This document shows, piece after piece, positions 1 to 10,643 of a DNA stretch of 64,000 nucleotides. The DNA is from Ulota crispa (lineage: Eukaryota > Streptophyta > Bryopsida > Orthotrichales > Orthotrichaceae). The notes below the pieces were generated by a model. It was not told the origin of the DNA. It did no database searches and saw only the letters and a program-made list of their open reading frames with translations. The stretch lies in the NCBI GenBank assembly GCA_963920765.1, contig OY987244.1, positions 7,628,501 through 7,692,500 of the forward strand, in the 5' to 3' direction. Each line of letters begins with the position of its first letter. The first letter of the stretch is position 1. The translations under genes were made by a program, and so were the position numbers.

Positions 1-242
1 GAACTAGCAGATAGTTTTTTCCATATACAACCCAATATCATATATTGTGGGCCACACTATTTGCGAGCGTATTTGATTATTGCTTAGGGCTTGTTCGCAC
101 TAGCACATTTATTTTTATTCACCAGATTACAATTGTTGACAGTCAATTGGATGATAAATGGAGGGACCAGTACAATGTGATCCGAAGTTGTCATTCTTTT
201 GCCAATTTGGCTCCATTTTTCCAAAAAAAAATGCCCAAAGGT

Positions 243-455
243 CTCTAGTTCTAATTTTGACCATGCCCTAATTGGATTCCCTCTCCAGGAATGAGTGACA
301 TGTTCCTTCAAATGTTTATTATTATTGATGAGTTAGATAGGTTTTACTAATTGGTAAGCCAACCTAGCTCATCAATAATAATATTAGATGTTTGAATGAA
401 TGTGACACTCATTCTAAAAAAAAGAACACAATTGGAACATGGTCAAAATTAGAGC
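243..455. mobile_element. Foldback/MITE-like inverted repeat
   Basis: Arms at about 243-340 and 366-455 are imperfect inverse complements. Both contain CTAATTTTGACCATG, a GAATGAGTGACA-type block and a run ending TATTATTATTGATGAG. The short loop lies at about 341-365. There is no coding capacity. A related single arm occurs near 51285-51395, so this is a dispersed element rather than a chance hairpin. Target duplication and superfamily were not resolved. Confidence 0.6.
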
Positions 456-1839
456 CTCCTACCTTAGTTCACACAATGTCCAATATCCCATATATATTAA
501 CTTTGGTGAGATATACAAGGGATCCAAAAAAGAAAGTAGAAAACTAAAAAATACTGAAACCCTTTGAGCAAAAGTATTGCAATGATTTGGCTCTTGGATT
601 TTGTTTTTGCTAAAACCCAAGTTTTGAAACGAGGTCTCACTTTTTCAACAGCAAAACATTCAAAAAGTGTTGCTATATATATATATATATAGGCATCTAA
701 GCGGATTGGTACTTAGAAATTTATATGAAGTTGTTAGAGTTAAACTGGTACTCTTGTTGCTTTTTATAACATTTCTTTCACTTTTCCATCACGTTTTCTT
801 TTAGATTCTTAACTTTTCAATGTCGTTTTCGTCTTTATTTGCATTAATTCTTCTTCCATGTTCTCAATACTTATAATTTGTTTTAATGTGCGATATCTTC
901 ATTTCATTTAATGAAATTTTTAGCATGTTGAATGAATTAATATTTTGCATATCTTTCAATACATCAGAAGTCAAATACAAGAATCAAAAAGTCTGTCATT
1001 TTTTTTATAACATGTCAAAATTGTCATTTTCTACAATGTACAAATTGTGCAAACAGATGCTTTGTGGTAACAAGATTAAGATCGTGCTATAAAGAAATGT
1101 CAATATTTTTTTAGTAAAATGCGCTACATACCCTGCTCTTTCAACAACTTATTATAGTGATAAATGTGATGAAATATCAACGAAATTTTTCTTAGACAAT
1201 CCTTTCTTTTCACTTCTAGAAGGTGAATAGAATCAAGATTATATAAATTATGAAGTATCATCAATCATTTTATATGTCAATATACATTTAGAAAAAATCT
1301 ATTTTCAAGTTTATAAAATAATGTCCCTCTGAAAATTCTTCTAACCAATTTTGATGTTAAAATTTCAAAATCTACATTTGCATTTATGATACTATTTAAG
1401 AAAAACAAATAAATACAATTGCAATAATAATATGTTGTTAGATCTACAAAAGATGCTATAATACAAACATGGCTAATTGGCTACTTTCAACTAGATCTAA
1501 AATATATGAATTACCATGCAAGCCTTCAAAAAAAACTAATTGTTTGGTTCATATAAAATTGTAACAAAAATTTGATAATCTCAAATTCTCTTTTAATTGA
1601 AGTTATATTTACATTTATGATATACTAGAATAGGTACCTATTAGTTTGACAAGACCCAAAATAATTTCAAGCCTAATTACACAAAATGTTTCCCTTGTGT
1701 TAAAGCATTTTGTTGTCTTTTATCCAAGCAGTCCAATTTTAGGCCCAATTTTGCAATATCTCCAGTTTTAGGGCCAATTACATACATTGTTTTTTGTTCT
1801 TTACCCAAATGGTAAATTTTTTTTTCCCGTGCACAAAAA
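456..1839. other. AT-rich intergenic stretch without a gene
   Basis: No coding region or recognised element is visible. A (TA)n run of about ten units sits at 672-691. The few open frames here are AT-rich and show no protein-like composition. Confidence 0.6.
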
Positions 1840-2770
1840 CATTTTTTGTTTTTATCCACTCAAATTTTTTGCCCATGCAATTCTTAATCCCATGCAATTT
1901 TTTTACCCATGCAATTTTTTAATCCAGTTCTTTAACCCTAGCAATAAAATGATTGCCATTGCTTTTTGCGAAGCATATTTTTGTTTTTTATCCATGCAAT
2001 TTTTTTACCACATGTTTTTTATCCATGTAACCCAATTTATCCATGCAATTTAAAATAAATAAATTATCCATGCATTGTTCACCCACTCAATAAAAAGATT
2101 GCCAATCAAATATTTTTCTCTTACCATACTTTTCTCACTCACGCAGTAAAAAGATGCCAATCAAGTATTTTTCTCTTACCATACTTTTCTCACTCACGCA
2201 GTAAAAGGATTGCCAATCAAATTTTGTTATGTATATATTAGTATAGGCATTGTCAATCTGACAAGACGCAAAATAATTTCAAGCCTAGTTAAGCAATATA
2301 TTTTCCCCCTAAGAAATAATTCCAACTTTATTTGCACACCTCAATTTCAATCTTAACCCAAGCAGTAAATTTTTATCTTTATTTATAAAAAATTCCCTTG
2401 CAATAAAGCATTTTGTGTTCTATACCTAGAGTTTTTTACCCATGCAATAAAAGGAACATCATTTTTTTCTCACATAGAAAATAGGAATTTATTATATATT
2501 TTTTACCTACACAAATTTCTTACCCATGTAGTAATTACTCACACAATTTATTTTTATTTTTTTTACCCACGCAGTTTTGTTACATTATTTATTATTTACC
2601 CATGCATTTTTTTACACATACAGTTTTTTACCCGTACACTTTTTCTCACACAGATTTTTACCTATGGTGATTTTTATTTACAAAAGTTTTTTACCTACGC
2701 AAGTTTTTTATTTATGCACAAAATTTACCAAGCAGATTTTTACCCACGCAGGTTTTATTTAATCGTGTAA
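1840..2770. repeat. Degenerate tandem-repeat field (ACCCATGCAATTTTT-like)
   Basis: The stretch is built of diverged copies of a 15-25 bp unit resembling ACCCATGCAATTTTTT, recurring dozens of times with variable T runs. Inside it a unit of about 62 bp is duplicated almost exactly at about 2090-2150 and 2150-2215 (TTTTTCTCTTACCATACTT and neighbours). No reading frame is conserved. Open frames here simply read the repeat as Phe-rich peptides. Confidence 0.7.
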
Positions 2771-3418
2771 TAAAATGATCATGGTAAAAGGATCGCCATT
2801 GGAGTAAATCGTATTTTGTTATATAGATAGATATATAGATTGCCAATTGGAGCTACAAAAAAATTGGAACCAAAGAAAGAACTACAACAACTCTAAAATT
2901 AACAAAAAAAACTTTTTATAAATTTTACGTATTTTTCTTTTCTAAATTATGCCTTCAAAGATTGCACTGAAAAACTGAATGTAATCTTGCTTATCTTTAT
3001 GCAATGTCAAAATACAATCTCCATGTATAAATAAAAATAGGCCGCTGCTCCAAAATCCTTCAATCCTTGGAATTTGTCAAACTGCTTCTGTGAAGAAAAA
3101 AAAAAACTAATTTCAAAAATAAAAAGCACCATCATCATTTTTGTGACATGTTGGTGATGAATTACAAATATGTAATGCCATAATGCGAACAATTACATGT
3201 GTCTCATTCATGAGAAAAGCAAGGATTACAAGAATATATTTCCTTCTTGAATCCACTCTTGATGAAAGTGAAAAGGAAATTATATCAAAATATGAGGCAA
3301 AAAAGTTAATAGAAAATCACTTGAACATGACAATCACTACAAGAGAACATTGTCAATTTGGACATTTTGAGTCATTTTGGATGTCTTTTTGTCAATTTGG
3401 ACACTAGTTTTGTATCCA

Positions 3419-4009
3419 TTAACTCCTCACCGCCCACGGTAGTTTGGAGTATCTTAGAATTTGCTTGAAAGTGAACAAAATGCCAACATTTTGATCAATC
3501 TTATCAAATTTCTCTGAAACGCAACCGTACAAATTCAAGTAAACATGTTATAGATCACATAGGAAAAGAAATCACAACAATGTCATTTATGGATTGAAAG
3601 ATTATAATGTTTGATCATGAGGGTGTTAAAACTGTGAAAGTGATTTGAAGCCTTTCAATCCTCTTTTTGTATCTCAAACCTAAAATTGAGGGTACCAAAA
3701 AAATATGAGTATGTCAAGTATAATGCTTAACCCCAATCAATTTACGGCTTCTCAAAATCTATTCTATAATTTTTTTATTGAAATTTTAATGTGAATTTTT
3801 CTCCAAGTTCTAGTGTACCTGAAGCTCATGTTCAAGAGCCTTCAACACTAGAAAGTGAAGATTTGCAATGGACACCCTTGCACAAAATCTTGAATGAAAA
3901 AATCACTTTAATTCATTTTCAAAATCAAACTCCTGATGCTGAAACTAGACTTCAATAAGAGTTTAAAAATTATAATAATCACTAAAAAAAATCTTTGGTG
4001 AGGGGTTAA
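3419..4009. mobile_element. TTAA-flanked piggyBac-like MITE (~600-bp subfamily)
   Basis: The element starts TTAACTCCTCACCG and ends CGGTGAGGGGTTAA-like (seen as TTTGGTGAGGGGTTAA), giving TTAA at both ends and a matching inverted terminus. Its interior is clearly homologous, in inverse orientation, to the element at 24666-25299. For example, blocks around GATTATAATGTTTGATCATG and GTGAAAGTGATTTGAAG are shared. No transposase is encoded, so it is non-autonomous. Confidence 0.75.
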
Positions 4010-4577
4010 TGGATAAAAGAGTTGAGACTTAGAATTGCAACTTTGGTTTTCACAGTGGATGCCTCCATGTCCCACACAAATGCTATTCTATGTTGCATTT
4101 TTTAGGCCCAAAAAGTTGAGCTTTGACACTCACATGGGCCTTCACCACGTGAGACGTGAGACATAGTGTGAAGCGTCCCAGTTAAATGCCCAAAAACCTA
4201 TTGGTATTTTAGGACTTTGACATTGATACCAACATGCAAAAGCAAGTCATTTTACCAAAGAGAAGTGTATTGTATGAGCTCCCTACAATGCGAGTTTGTT
4301 AACTGGTTGTTTTGAAATCCAAAAGCGTATTAGGGTACGCTTCTGAGTAGTAGAAAATCCGTTGTATGAGTTTTCATCTGAAAACTCGACATCATGAACG
4401 ATTTGAGGTGAAGAATACCAACAGAAGGGAAAATACATTAAGGATCAAACTGTGGTGATCTGTACATGACCCAGATCAGGGGGGTCATCCGCAAAAAAAT
4501 TATTAGCCCTGGACCAGAACGGCAAAACCTAGATTGATGACTCTAGCATTCATCATCTGATATCTGACGAACTACTT
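4010..4577. other. 3' flank of the phytocyanin gene
   Basis: No separate gene is seen. The part nearest 4577 is expected to be the 3' untranslated region of the minus-strand phytocyanin gene. No polyadenylation signal stands out. Confidence 0.4.
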
Positions 4578-6435
4578 TCAAAACATGAAAAGAGTTGTGA
4601 ATCCAACCGCTGCTGCTGCAAGCGACAGGAATCCCACACCGGCGGAGCTTGCACTGGAATCAACCGGAGCAGGGGCAGCCGCGGGACCAACTCCAGCCAC
4701 AGGGCTGGGTGCCACACCTGGAGCCGCGGTACCTGGAGCTGGTGCAAGCTCCGCTGGTGATGGAACTGGAACGGGAACTGGACCTGGAGCTGGGACTGGA
4801 ACGGCAACTGGTGCCGGAGCAGGGGCTTTGACGGGAACTGGAGCGGGCGGTAGCACCGGAGGCAGGACGGGCGCTACCGCGGGCGCTAGTACCGGAGGCG
4901 CGATGGGCGTCACAGCGGCGCCAACGACGACCTTCATCTTCATGCCCATCTCGCAGTGGCCCATGATGCTGCAGTAGAAGTAGTAGGTCCCGGCCTTGGG
5001 GAGCGTCACAATGTCCGTGCCGGACGTGTACTTCTTGCCTGTGCTCATCAAGCAGCTGGCGTACTCCGTCGCAGTGACGACGGTTGCGTCGTGCTCTGCG
5101 GCAGCGTATGAGAACGCTGCAGGAGCCGCACACAGTCCACGTGTCAGAGTATGGACAGTTTCATGGACTGTACTAAGCTAACAGCGATCTTTATCTGGCT
5201 GAATTTAGCAGGCTTGCTACAAAAAAATTATGCAGCTAAAAAACTCGTGAGATTTACAGTGTTTAATTTGAAAATTTTAGCTTTTTAGCAGTGTTTTTAG
5301 CAACTTGAGCTATAAGTGAAAATCGTAATTGGGATCATTGCTAAGCTTGCGAGCTGAGAGGCTCAGGAGCGTTTTCTAGCTTAATGCCAAGCACTGACCC
5401 CTAATGTGATCTACAAAATTAGCTGAGTAGTTAGAAACAATGCTAACTCACATTTGACTCTGTTTTTACCACTTTAGCTATGAAGATAATTTAGTAGAAG
5501 ATCTGTAGTTGCTGGTTAATTGAAGGCTTCGAAAAAGGAGAAGGAAAGCTGGGTGAGATTCCTCCATCGAAAAGCCAGAGAGATAACGTCTTGAGTGGCT
5601 TGAATACTACACTAGGTTTGGTATTATGATTTCAATTTTATCATAATTCATGTCATCTCTGAGTATTGACTAGGGTAATGCAACACCAAATTTATCATTA
5701 TGGTTCATAGCTGTCTCCGCTTTGTCAAAGGCATATGTAGCACAACCTCGTTCAATCTTTACTCAACATGTATTGCCTAAGGCAAATGTGCTCTTAATTT
5801 TTGTTATTTTAGTTTGTTTAAATTGTAAACAGCATACTGGGTGATATAGCCAGTGTGATGCATATTGGTATCTCAATTTGAGCATTCACCTAGAACAGCG
5901 CATGACACCACATGGAATACCCTTCTACACCGAGCGCGTGTGTCCTATCCTTACTCGTGTTGTGCTCAGGTAGCTAAACACATAGTACATTGAGTGTTTT
6001 TTGTTGTTGTTGTTGTTTACATCTTCACTTGTGCTAGATTGAATGCAGTATTCTACAGCGCGCAAGTCACTGGCTACTTCATTGTTCCAGGACTGGGTTG
6101 ACGTGCACCTACTTCAAGCCATAGCCTACTGCATCCAATACATGGCCTAGATTTTATACTAGGAGCAAAGGAGAGAAAGCATTGAATGGAACTGATGGAA
6201 GGGGGGTGCTGGAGGTGGCCAACTTACTCAAAGTATCACCCGGCATGAACGTTTGCTTGGCAGCCCACTCGTCGTAGTAGCCCATGTCAGCGACAGCCGG
6301 GTAGTCCCACTCTTTAGCACCGCCAACAATATAGTTCGTTGCCTCCACTCCTGTCTGCAGCAGGAGAGTTGCCAGCAAAGCTGGCGCTAGCAATACGAGA
6401 ATGTTGCGGGCATTGCCTCTTCCCTGCATCGCCAT
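4578..6435 (-). CDS. Phytocyanin (uclacyanin/early-nodulin-like), GPI-anchored, AGP-like tail
   Basis: This is a blue-copper-type protein of the cell surface. Two exons are predicted: 6435-6228 and 5116-4578. The 1111-bp intron has a TGA|GTAAGT donor and a TGCAG acceptor, and the frame closes exactly to 248 residues. A signal peptide covers residues 1 to about 32. The plastocyanin-like domain spans about 33-134. All four type-1 copper ligands are visible: His78, Cys118, His123 and Met128 (C-x4-H-x4-M spacing). The usual disulfide pair, Cys91 and Cys124, is also present. Met at the axial position places it with uclacyanins rather than stellacyanins. Residues 136 to about 222 are Pro/Ala/Val-rich, with many AP/VP/SP dipeptides typical of arabinogalactan glycomodules. 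A Ser/Ala-rich stretch and a hydrophobic C-terminus follow, as for a GPI anchor. The ATG at 6435 was chosen because the open frame begins upstream at a TTG; an in-frame ATG at 6429 is equally possible. The exact electron-transfer or adhesion role is unknown. Confidence 0.85.
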
Positions 6436-6447
6436 CGATATATACAA

Positions 6448-8028
6448 CCCAGAACAACCCTGCCACTGAAATTGTGTGAGCTTTTCTTACAATCCTAACA
6501 CGCAGTTCTCACACGGAAGTAGGTACGTAGTACGACACAGTTCTTTCGTCGGTAGAACGCATCAGAACTACACACTACTGCCGTTCTAACATCTTTCATC
6601 GATAGTGCTAATGTTAATATTACTCATTAGAAGACAGTGTTTTTTCGACATTCCCATTTGTTTCCAGGTGTAGCTCATAATTGCCCTCCCTCCCAGTGAT
6701 CTGCCATTCCAAAGAAGTACGAAAATGCAACACACGCGCTTGTCGTGAGAATGGTGGCAGGCCAGATCCTGCGGCCTTGCCATTTGGCGACAAAATTTGC
6801 AAACTTCGAGCGATCCAGGTTCTGGCTATGGCGCTTTGCAGAAAGCTCACTCACTAGGGATGCTTCAGACTTCCCTAAAGAGCCCATAGCCGAACGAGCG
6901 AATGCAGAACGACTCCAAAGACACCATTTTTCAGCAACACAATTGGCCGCAGCACGATAACATATAATACGAACCTCGATCTAACCTAGGAAAATATCCT
7001 CCAACTCTCCGGCTCTACGAAACGGCAGCTATGCATAGCCTGATCTAGAAAAATACCAATTCCAATGTTCCTCTGAATATTCTCTGACAAACGATATCAA
7101 TACAGCAGGAACCAGAAATCTACACCCTTGCAACTGATCGAAACAGGCAGGATCGACCGATCTCACCTCTAGCTATGTGCAGACTGGTTCTCGAGCTGCT
7201 ACAATTGAACGCAAAAATCAGGGGTCTGAGCAACCCGCTCCAGCTCCTTGGCAGCTTTCGGCCTAAATTTGAGGAAGGTGAAGCAATTGTAGAGGAATGC
7301 TGCAGTCTCTAACTTACTGATTCACAAACAGGCTGAAGGGTTTTAAAGAAGAGAGTAGTAGTTTATGAGCTCACGACCACTGCAGGTTGTGGCGCCAGTG
7401 CAATGCATCAGCCAAAATAGGCTGGGAAATGAGTTGCTGTGGGAGCAAGCGATCAAGCCTGGCTCATTGGCTGGACGCACATGAGCTGGCCAATCTTTTA
7501 GTATCCGTAGTTTTGGAGAAGCATACAGACGTCAGTGTTTGGCAATTCCTTCCAGTGTCAAGAGCTATTCACACTGGCAGAAATTTGTGGTAGAAATTGC
7601 TGGTGTGAGTGACTGTACATCATCCTTTCAGGAGCAATCATCCTGGTAGGTCAAAGAGGGAGGAGTTGCTTGCGTCGCCGGCGGTAACTTCGAACTCGCA
7701 TGAGTGCAGGCGGCTAACGTTGAAGTGCAAAATCATTGATCTTTCCGCAACTGCTCTGCATAGCACCGTCGTCTTTACAGAAAATTATTGAGGGGTTCTT
7801 TTTGTTGTTGTTGTTGTTGTTCTCGTCTGAGGCGCGTCACGAGTCTCCTTTCTGCAGCAGGGAATGAGTCTCTTTTGGTGCAAGCGATTGAGAACCCGGA
7901 TTGGGTGTCAGTGAGGACAGGGACGGGTGTCTGATACTGGCCTTTGAAAGGTAGCTGACTTGAAATCATCGAAAGTAATAATGCTACATTTTCAGCAACA
8001 TCTGGTTTTGGATGATAGTAGTCATTCA
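6448..8028. other. Upstream region of the phytocyanin gene
   Basis: The stretch is less AT-rich and mostly unique. It should contain the promoter and 5' untranslated region of the minus-strand phytocyanin gene. A (TTG)n microsatellite lies at about 7799-7822. Short open frames occur on both strands, but none has recognisable domains or convincing splice signals. Confidence 0.4.
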
Positions 8029-8451
8029 GGGCCTCTTCACACTGTGGCTGACCAAATCGAGAGGCAGTGGGATTGAGTGGCCAAACCTTGGGTTGAAAAT
8101 AGATAATAAAATACATTATTTCTGAAATCTTTGATCAATCCTACAATAAAGTCTCCAAATTATCCAAAGGTCAAGTCCCAAGTTCAAACCTTCTATTCTA
8201 ATAAACAAAGTTTTTTATTAATTTTTGGGAAATTATTGGCATCCTCTCAATCATAATTTGGGGTTTAATTTTTTTTTACCCAAACTTTTTTGTTTTGGAT
8301 AAAACTCTGGTACTACATAAGGGGTTTAAAGAATGACAAATTTGAACTTTGGCCCCTAGTGAGAATTGAGAGGCCAAAGTCTTGCTTTCTTGCCATTTGA
8401 TTGCTGAAAATTGACGGCCTCTCAACCTTTAGCCATAGTGTGAAGAGGTTC
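8029..8451. mobile_element. MITE-like element with CCTCTTCACACT terminal inverted repeats
   Basis: The left end reads GGGCCTCTTCACACTGTGGC. The right end is its inverse with few changes (GCCATAGTGTGAAGAGGTTC). A second inner pair, GAGAGGC near 8060 and GGCCTCTC near 8417, is also inverse. It is about 420 bp long and AT-rich inside, with no transposase. Confidence 0.6.
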
Positions 8452-9330
8452 TCAGAGTTACTCTCACAAACCAACATATGCTTCTATGATTAAAAATCTG
8501 GAAGATGATCTTTTATGTGCATTGTAGTGAGATGTTTTTTTGGTCACCCTTACAGCGTCACAATCGAGTTCTTTCGACATGTGGAATTGCTAATAAAGTG
8601 GCCGTTCTTTGTAGTTTTGGGCCCCATACTCTACTCCTCTCAAATTTTAAGTGGTCAAGGGGCCAAAACTGGCTACTTCATTACCACAAGAATTTTCAGG
8701 ATATGCAATAAAAGTAACAAAGGAAACCATATGTTACTTTTCTGAACCATGAATCAATTCCTTTGAGCAACATCTTACATCTTACTATAATCTTGAATGT
8801 GAATTTTCTTGGCAACATGACAATATAAGAAGAGCCAAGGAAAACTTATTAAAAATTAACCTTACATAAATTGCACATTTGGTGAAGCTAGAACAAAAAA
8901 TTCACAAACATTGGACATTTCCATAAATAATGAAATCTAAAACTAGGAAGCTGAGAAAAGTGAGGTCGTTTGTTTACAAGTGGCACGTTTCTCCGGTCTC
9001 TAAATTATTACCCATGAACTGCATCTTAGTGCCATGTACACAAAACAGGAGTTTCACAAAACATGGATACCATTTTCATGGAAAACATATTTTCAAACGG
9101 CATTTTTCATAGAATATGGGATAGCTCAGTTTTGAGTTCATTTTTGTTTGTTACAAAAAAATTGCATTCAGGCATAAGTCACACCAGCAGTGCCATCATG
9201 GATACGGCGTGCTGTTGGGGACTCGGGCAAGTGATTGCATTAATGCAGAGCGCTGGACACCTCCTTTCCAACACAACTGAGAATACAGGAAACTAAATAA
9301 CTGCACATTAAGTTGCACACACCAAGGCCC
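8452..9330. other. Intergenic stretch without a recognised gene
   Basis: Only short AT-rich open frames are present. No repeats or RNA genes were recognised. Confidence 0.4.
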
Positions 9331-9546
9331 TCACATGTCAGCTGGCATAAATGGAACTCTGAATTCTTCGACATTGGGTGACGTGGACTGGATGATTGAT
9401 GCACTCAAGGCTCCTGCACCAAATCCACCGCTAGTACATGATCCATGGGGTTTCAAATTGCTCAATTGCAGGCTGAGTTCAACAAGGCGCTGCGAATGAT
9501 TGAAGGCCGACATGACATATGTCGTCGTATGGTCAATCGGTGGGTT
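9331..9546 (-). CDS. Possible terminal coding exon of an unknown gene
   Basis: A 71-codon open frame starts immediately after a plausible acceptor (GTGCTTTTAG at 9556-9547) and ends with a stop. The composition is mixed and protein-like, with Ser/Leu/Gly-rich stretches, rather than AT-driven. It is in phase 0 at the acceptor. No upstream exon with a matching phase was found. A short ATG-containing segment at about 9638-9595 has a donor-like AG|GTACAT but joins out of frame. No family is recognised. It could be a chance frame. Confidence 0.2.
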   Translation of the reverse strand, partial: NPPIDHTTTYVMSAFNHSQRLVELSLQLSNLKPHGSCTSGGFGAGALSASIIQSTSPNVEEFRVPFMPADM

Positions 9547-9813
9547 CTAAAAGCACAAGATCAAATAATTAATCATCCAGCTGAGGGCCAATGTACCTAG
9601 AGTCGAGGGGGCTATCAACATTTGAGGCTGTATAATCCATAACTTAAGTTACTAGCAGCCTCGCCAGCTCTTTTTGTCGTCTCATATGTTTCATTTTCTT
9701 TTTCCCCAATTTTTCACACTCCCTTTTCCCATCCTCTCCTCTTCACTCTTTGGATTTTCAATGCAGACAAACACCTAATGCTTTATAGTTACCACATGCT
9801 TTGTAATAGACTA

Positions 9814-10069
9814 ACACCATATTTATTAAAATGGGAGGTTGGGCACCTCTCAAAATAACCATGTTCATCTCAGTCTGGATTGGCAATTTCCATTAAAAGT
9901 AGAGTTTTCAGTTGAATTGACATAAAACCTTCTAATTTTACGTCAATTTTGAAAGGTTTTATTGCAATTTAGCTCGACTCAAGCTAAATTGCTATAAAAC
10001 CTTTCGTCGAATTTCCTTTCAATTACCTCTCAATTTAGTGGAAATCTCCCATTTTAATGAATATGGTGT
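9814..10069. mobile_element. MITE, ATTCATTAAATTGGG family, ACACCATATT-ended copy
   Basis: It starts ACACCATATTTATTAAAATG and ends with the inverse (CATTTTAATGAATATGGTGT). It has the same termini as the copy at 16201-16456. It is about 256 bp and has no coding content. Confidence 0.7.
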
Positions 10070-10355
10070 ATTACAAGTAGATTCAGCTTAAGAAGAAGGA
10101 TAATCCGTAAACAACATACCTAAACCAACGTTAGTGTTCACACGCTTTTTTGTGCAAGAGTATCAATTAGTTTTGGTAGCCTAGGCGGGGTTTTTTTTAA
10201 CTTGGCTCATGTTTGGTCATTTGTTGTACTTATTTAAAATCCTTTCATATTTGCTTGTAATATGCACAAAAGAGGTTTGAAATATCATTTGATTCTTACC
10301 CACATCTCCAATTGATTCCTTCTGTGGTTGTTTTGTTATTGTGATTGATCATGCA

Positions 10356-10360
10356 TGCAC
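10356..10360. repeat. Target site duplication of the copia element (left)
   Basis: TGCAC immediately precedes the left LTR and is repeated exactly at 15870-15874 after the right LTR. A 5-bp duplication is what Ty1/copia integrases make. Confidence 0.9.
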
Positions 10361-10643
10361 TATTGAAAACATAGGGAAGATAGAAGAGCAAAGGCACACA
10401 TGGTATACTCAAATGCATAAGATACAAATGGAAGAGATGAGAGGGTCACCCAACCCTCTCATCTATGTACTCTCCCAATCACTCTCCCTTCACCTAACCA
10501 TATGGGATAACCACACTCATGGGCTGATCCTCTCTATGAGGTGCCTCCTACCACATGCTCTCTCTCCAATGCTAAGTACCCCACCTAGCATATCTCCTTT
10601 GGCCTAGAGCAAACTTCTAATGCTCTATTCCAACCTTTCAACA
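10361..10643 (-). repeat. 3' LTR of the copia element
   Basis: This 283-bp direct repeat matches 15587-15869 with four single-base differences and no gaps. The pol frame reads a few codons into it and stops at 10625. Confidence 0.95.

Noticed and set aside
4585-4977. 130-codon plus-strand frame rich in Gly/Thr/Ala
   Set aside because: It is the antisense of the Pro/Ala/Val-rich region of the phytocyanin. The repeated GC-rich codons keep the other strands open.
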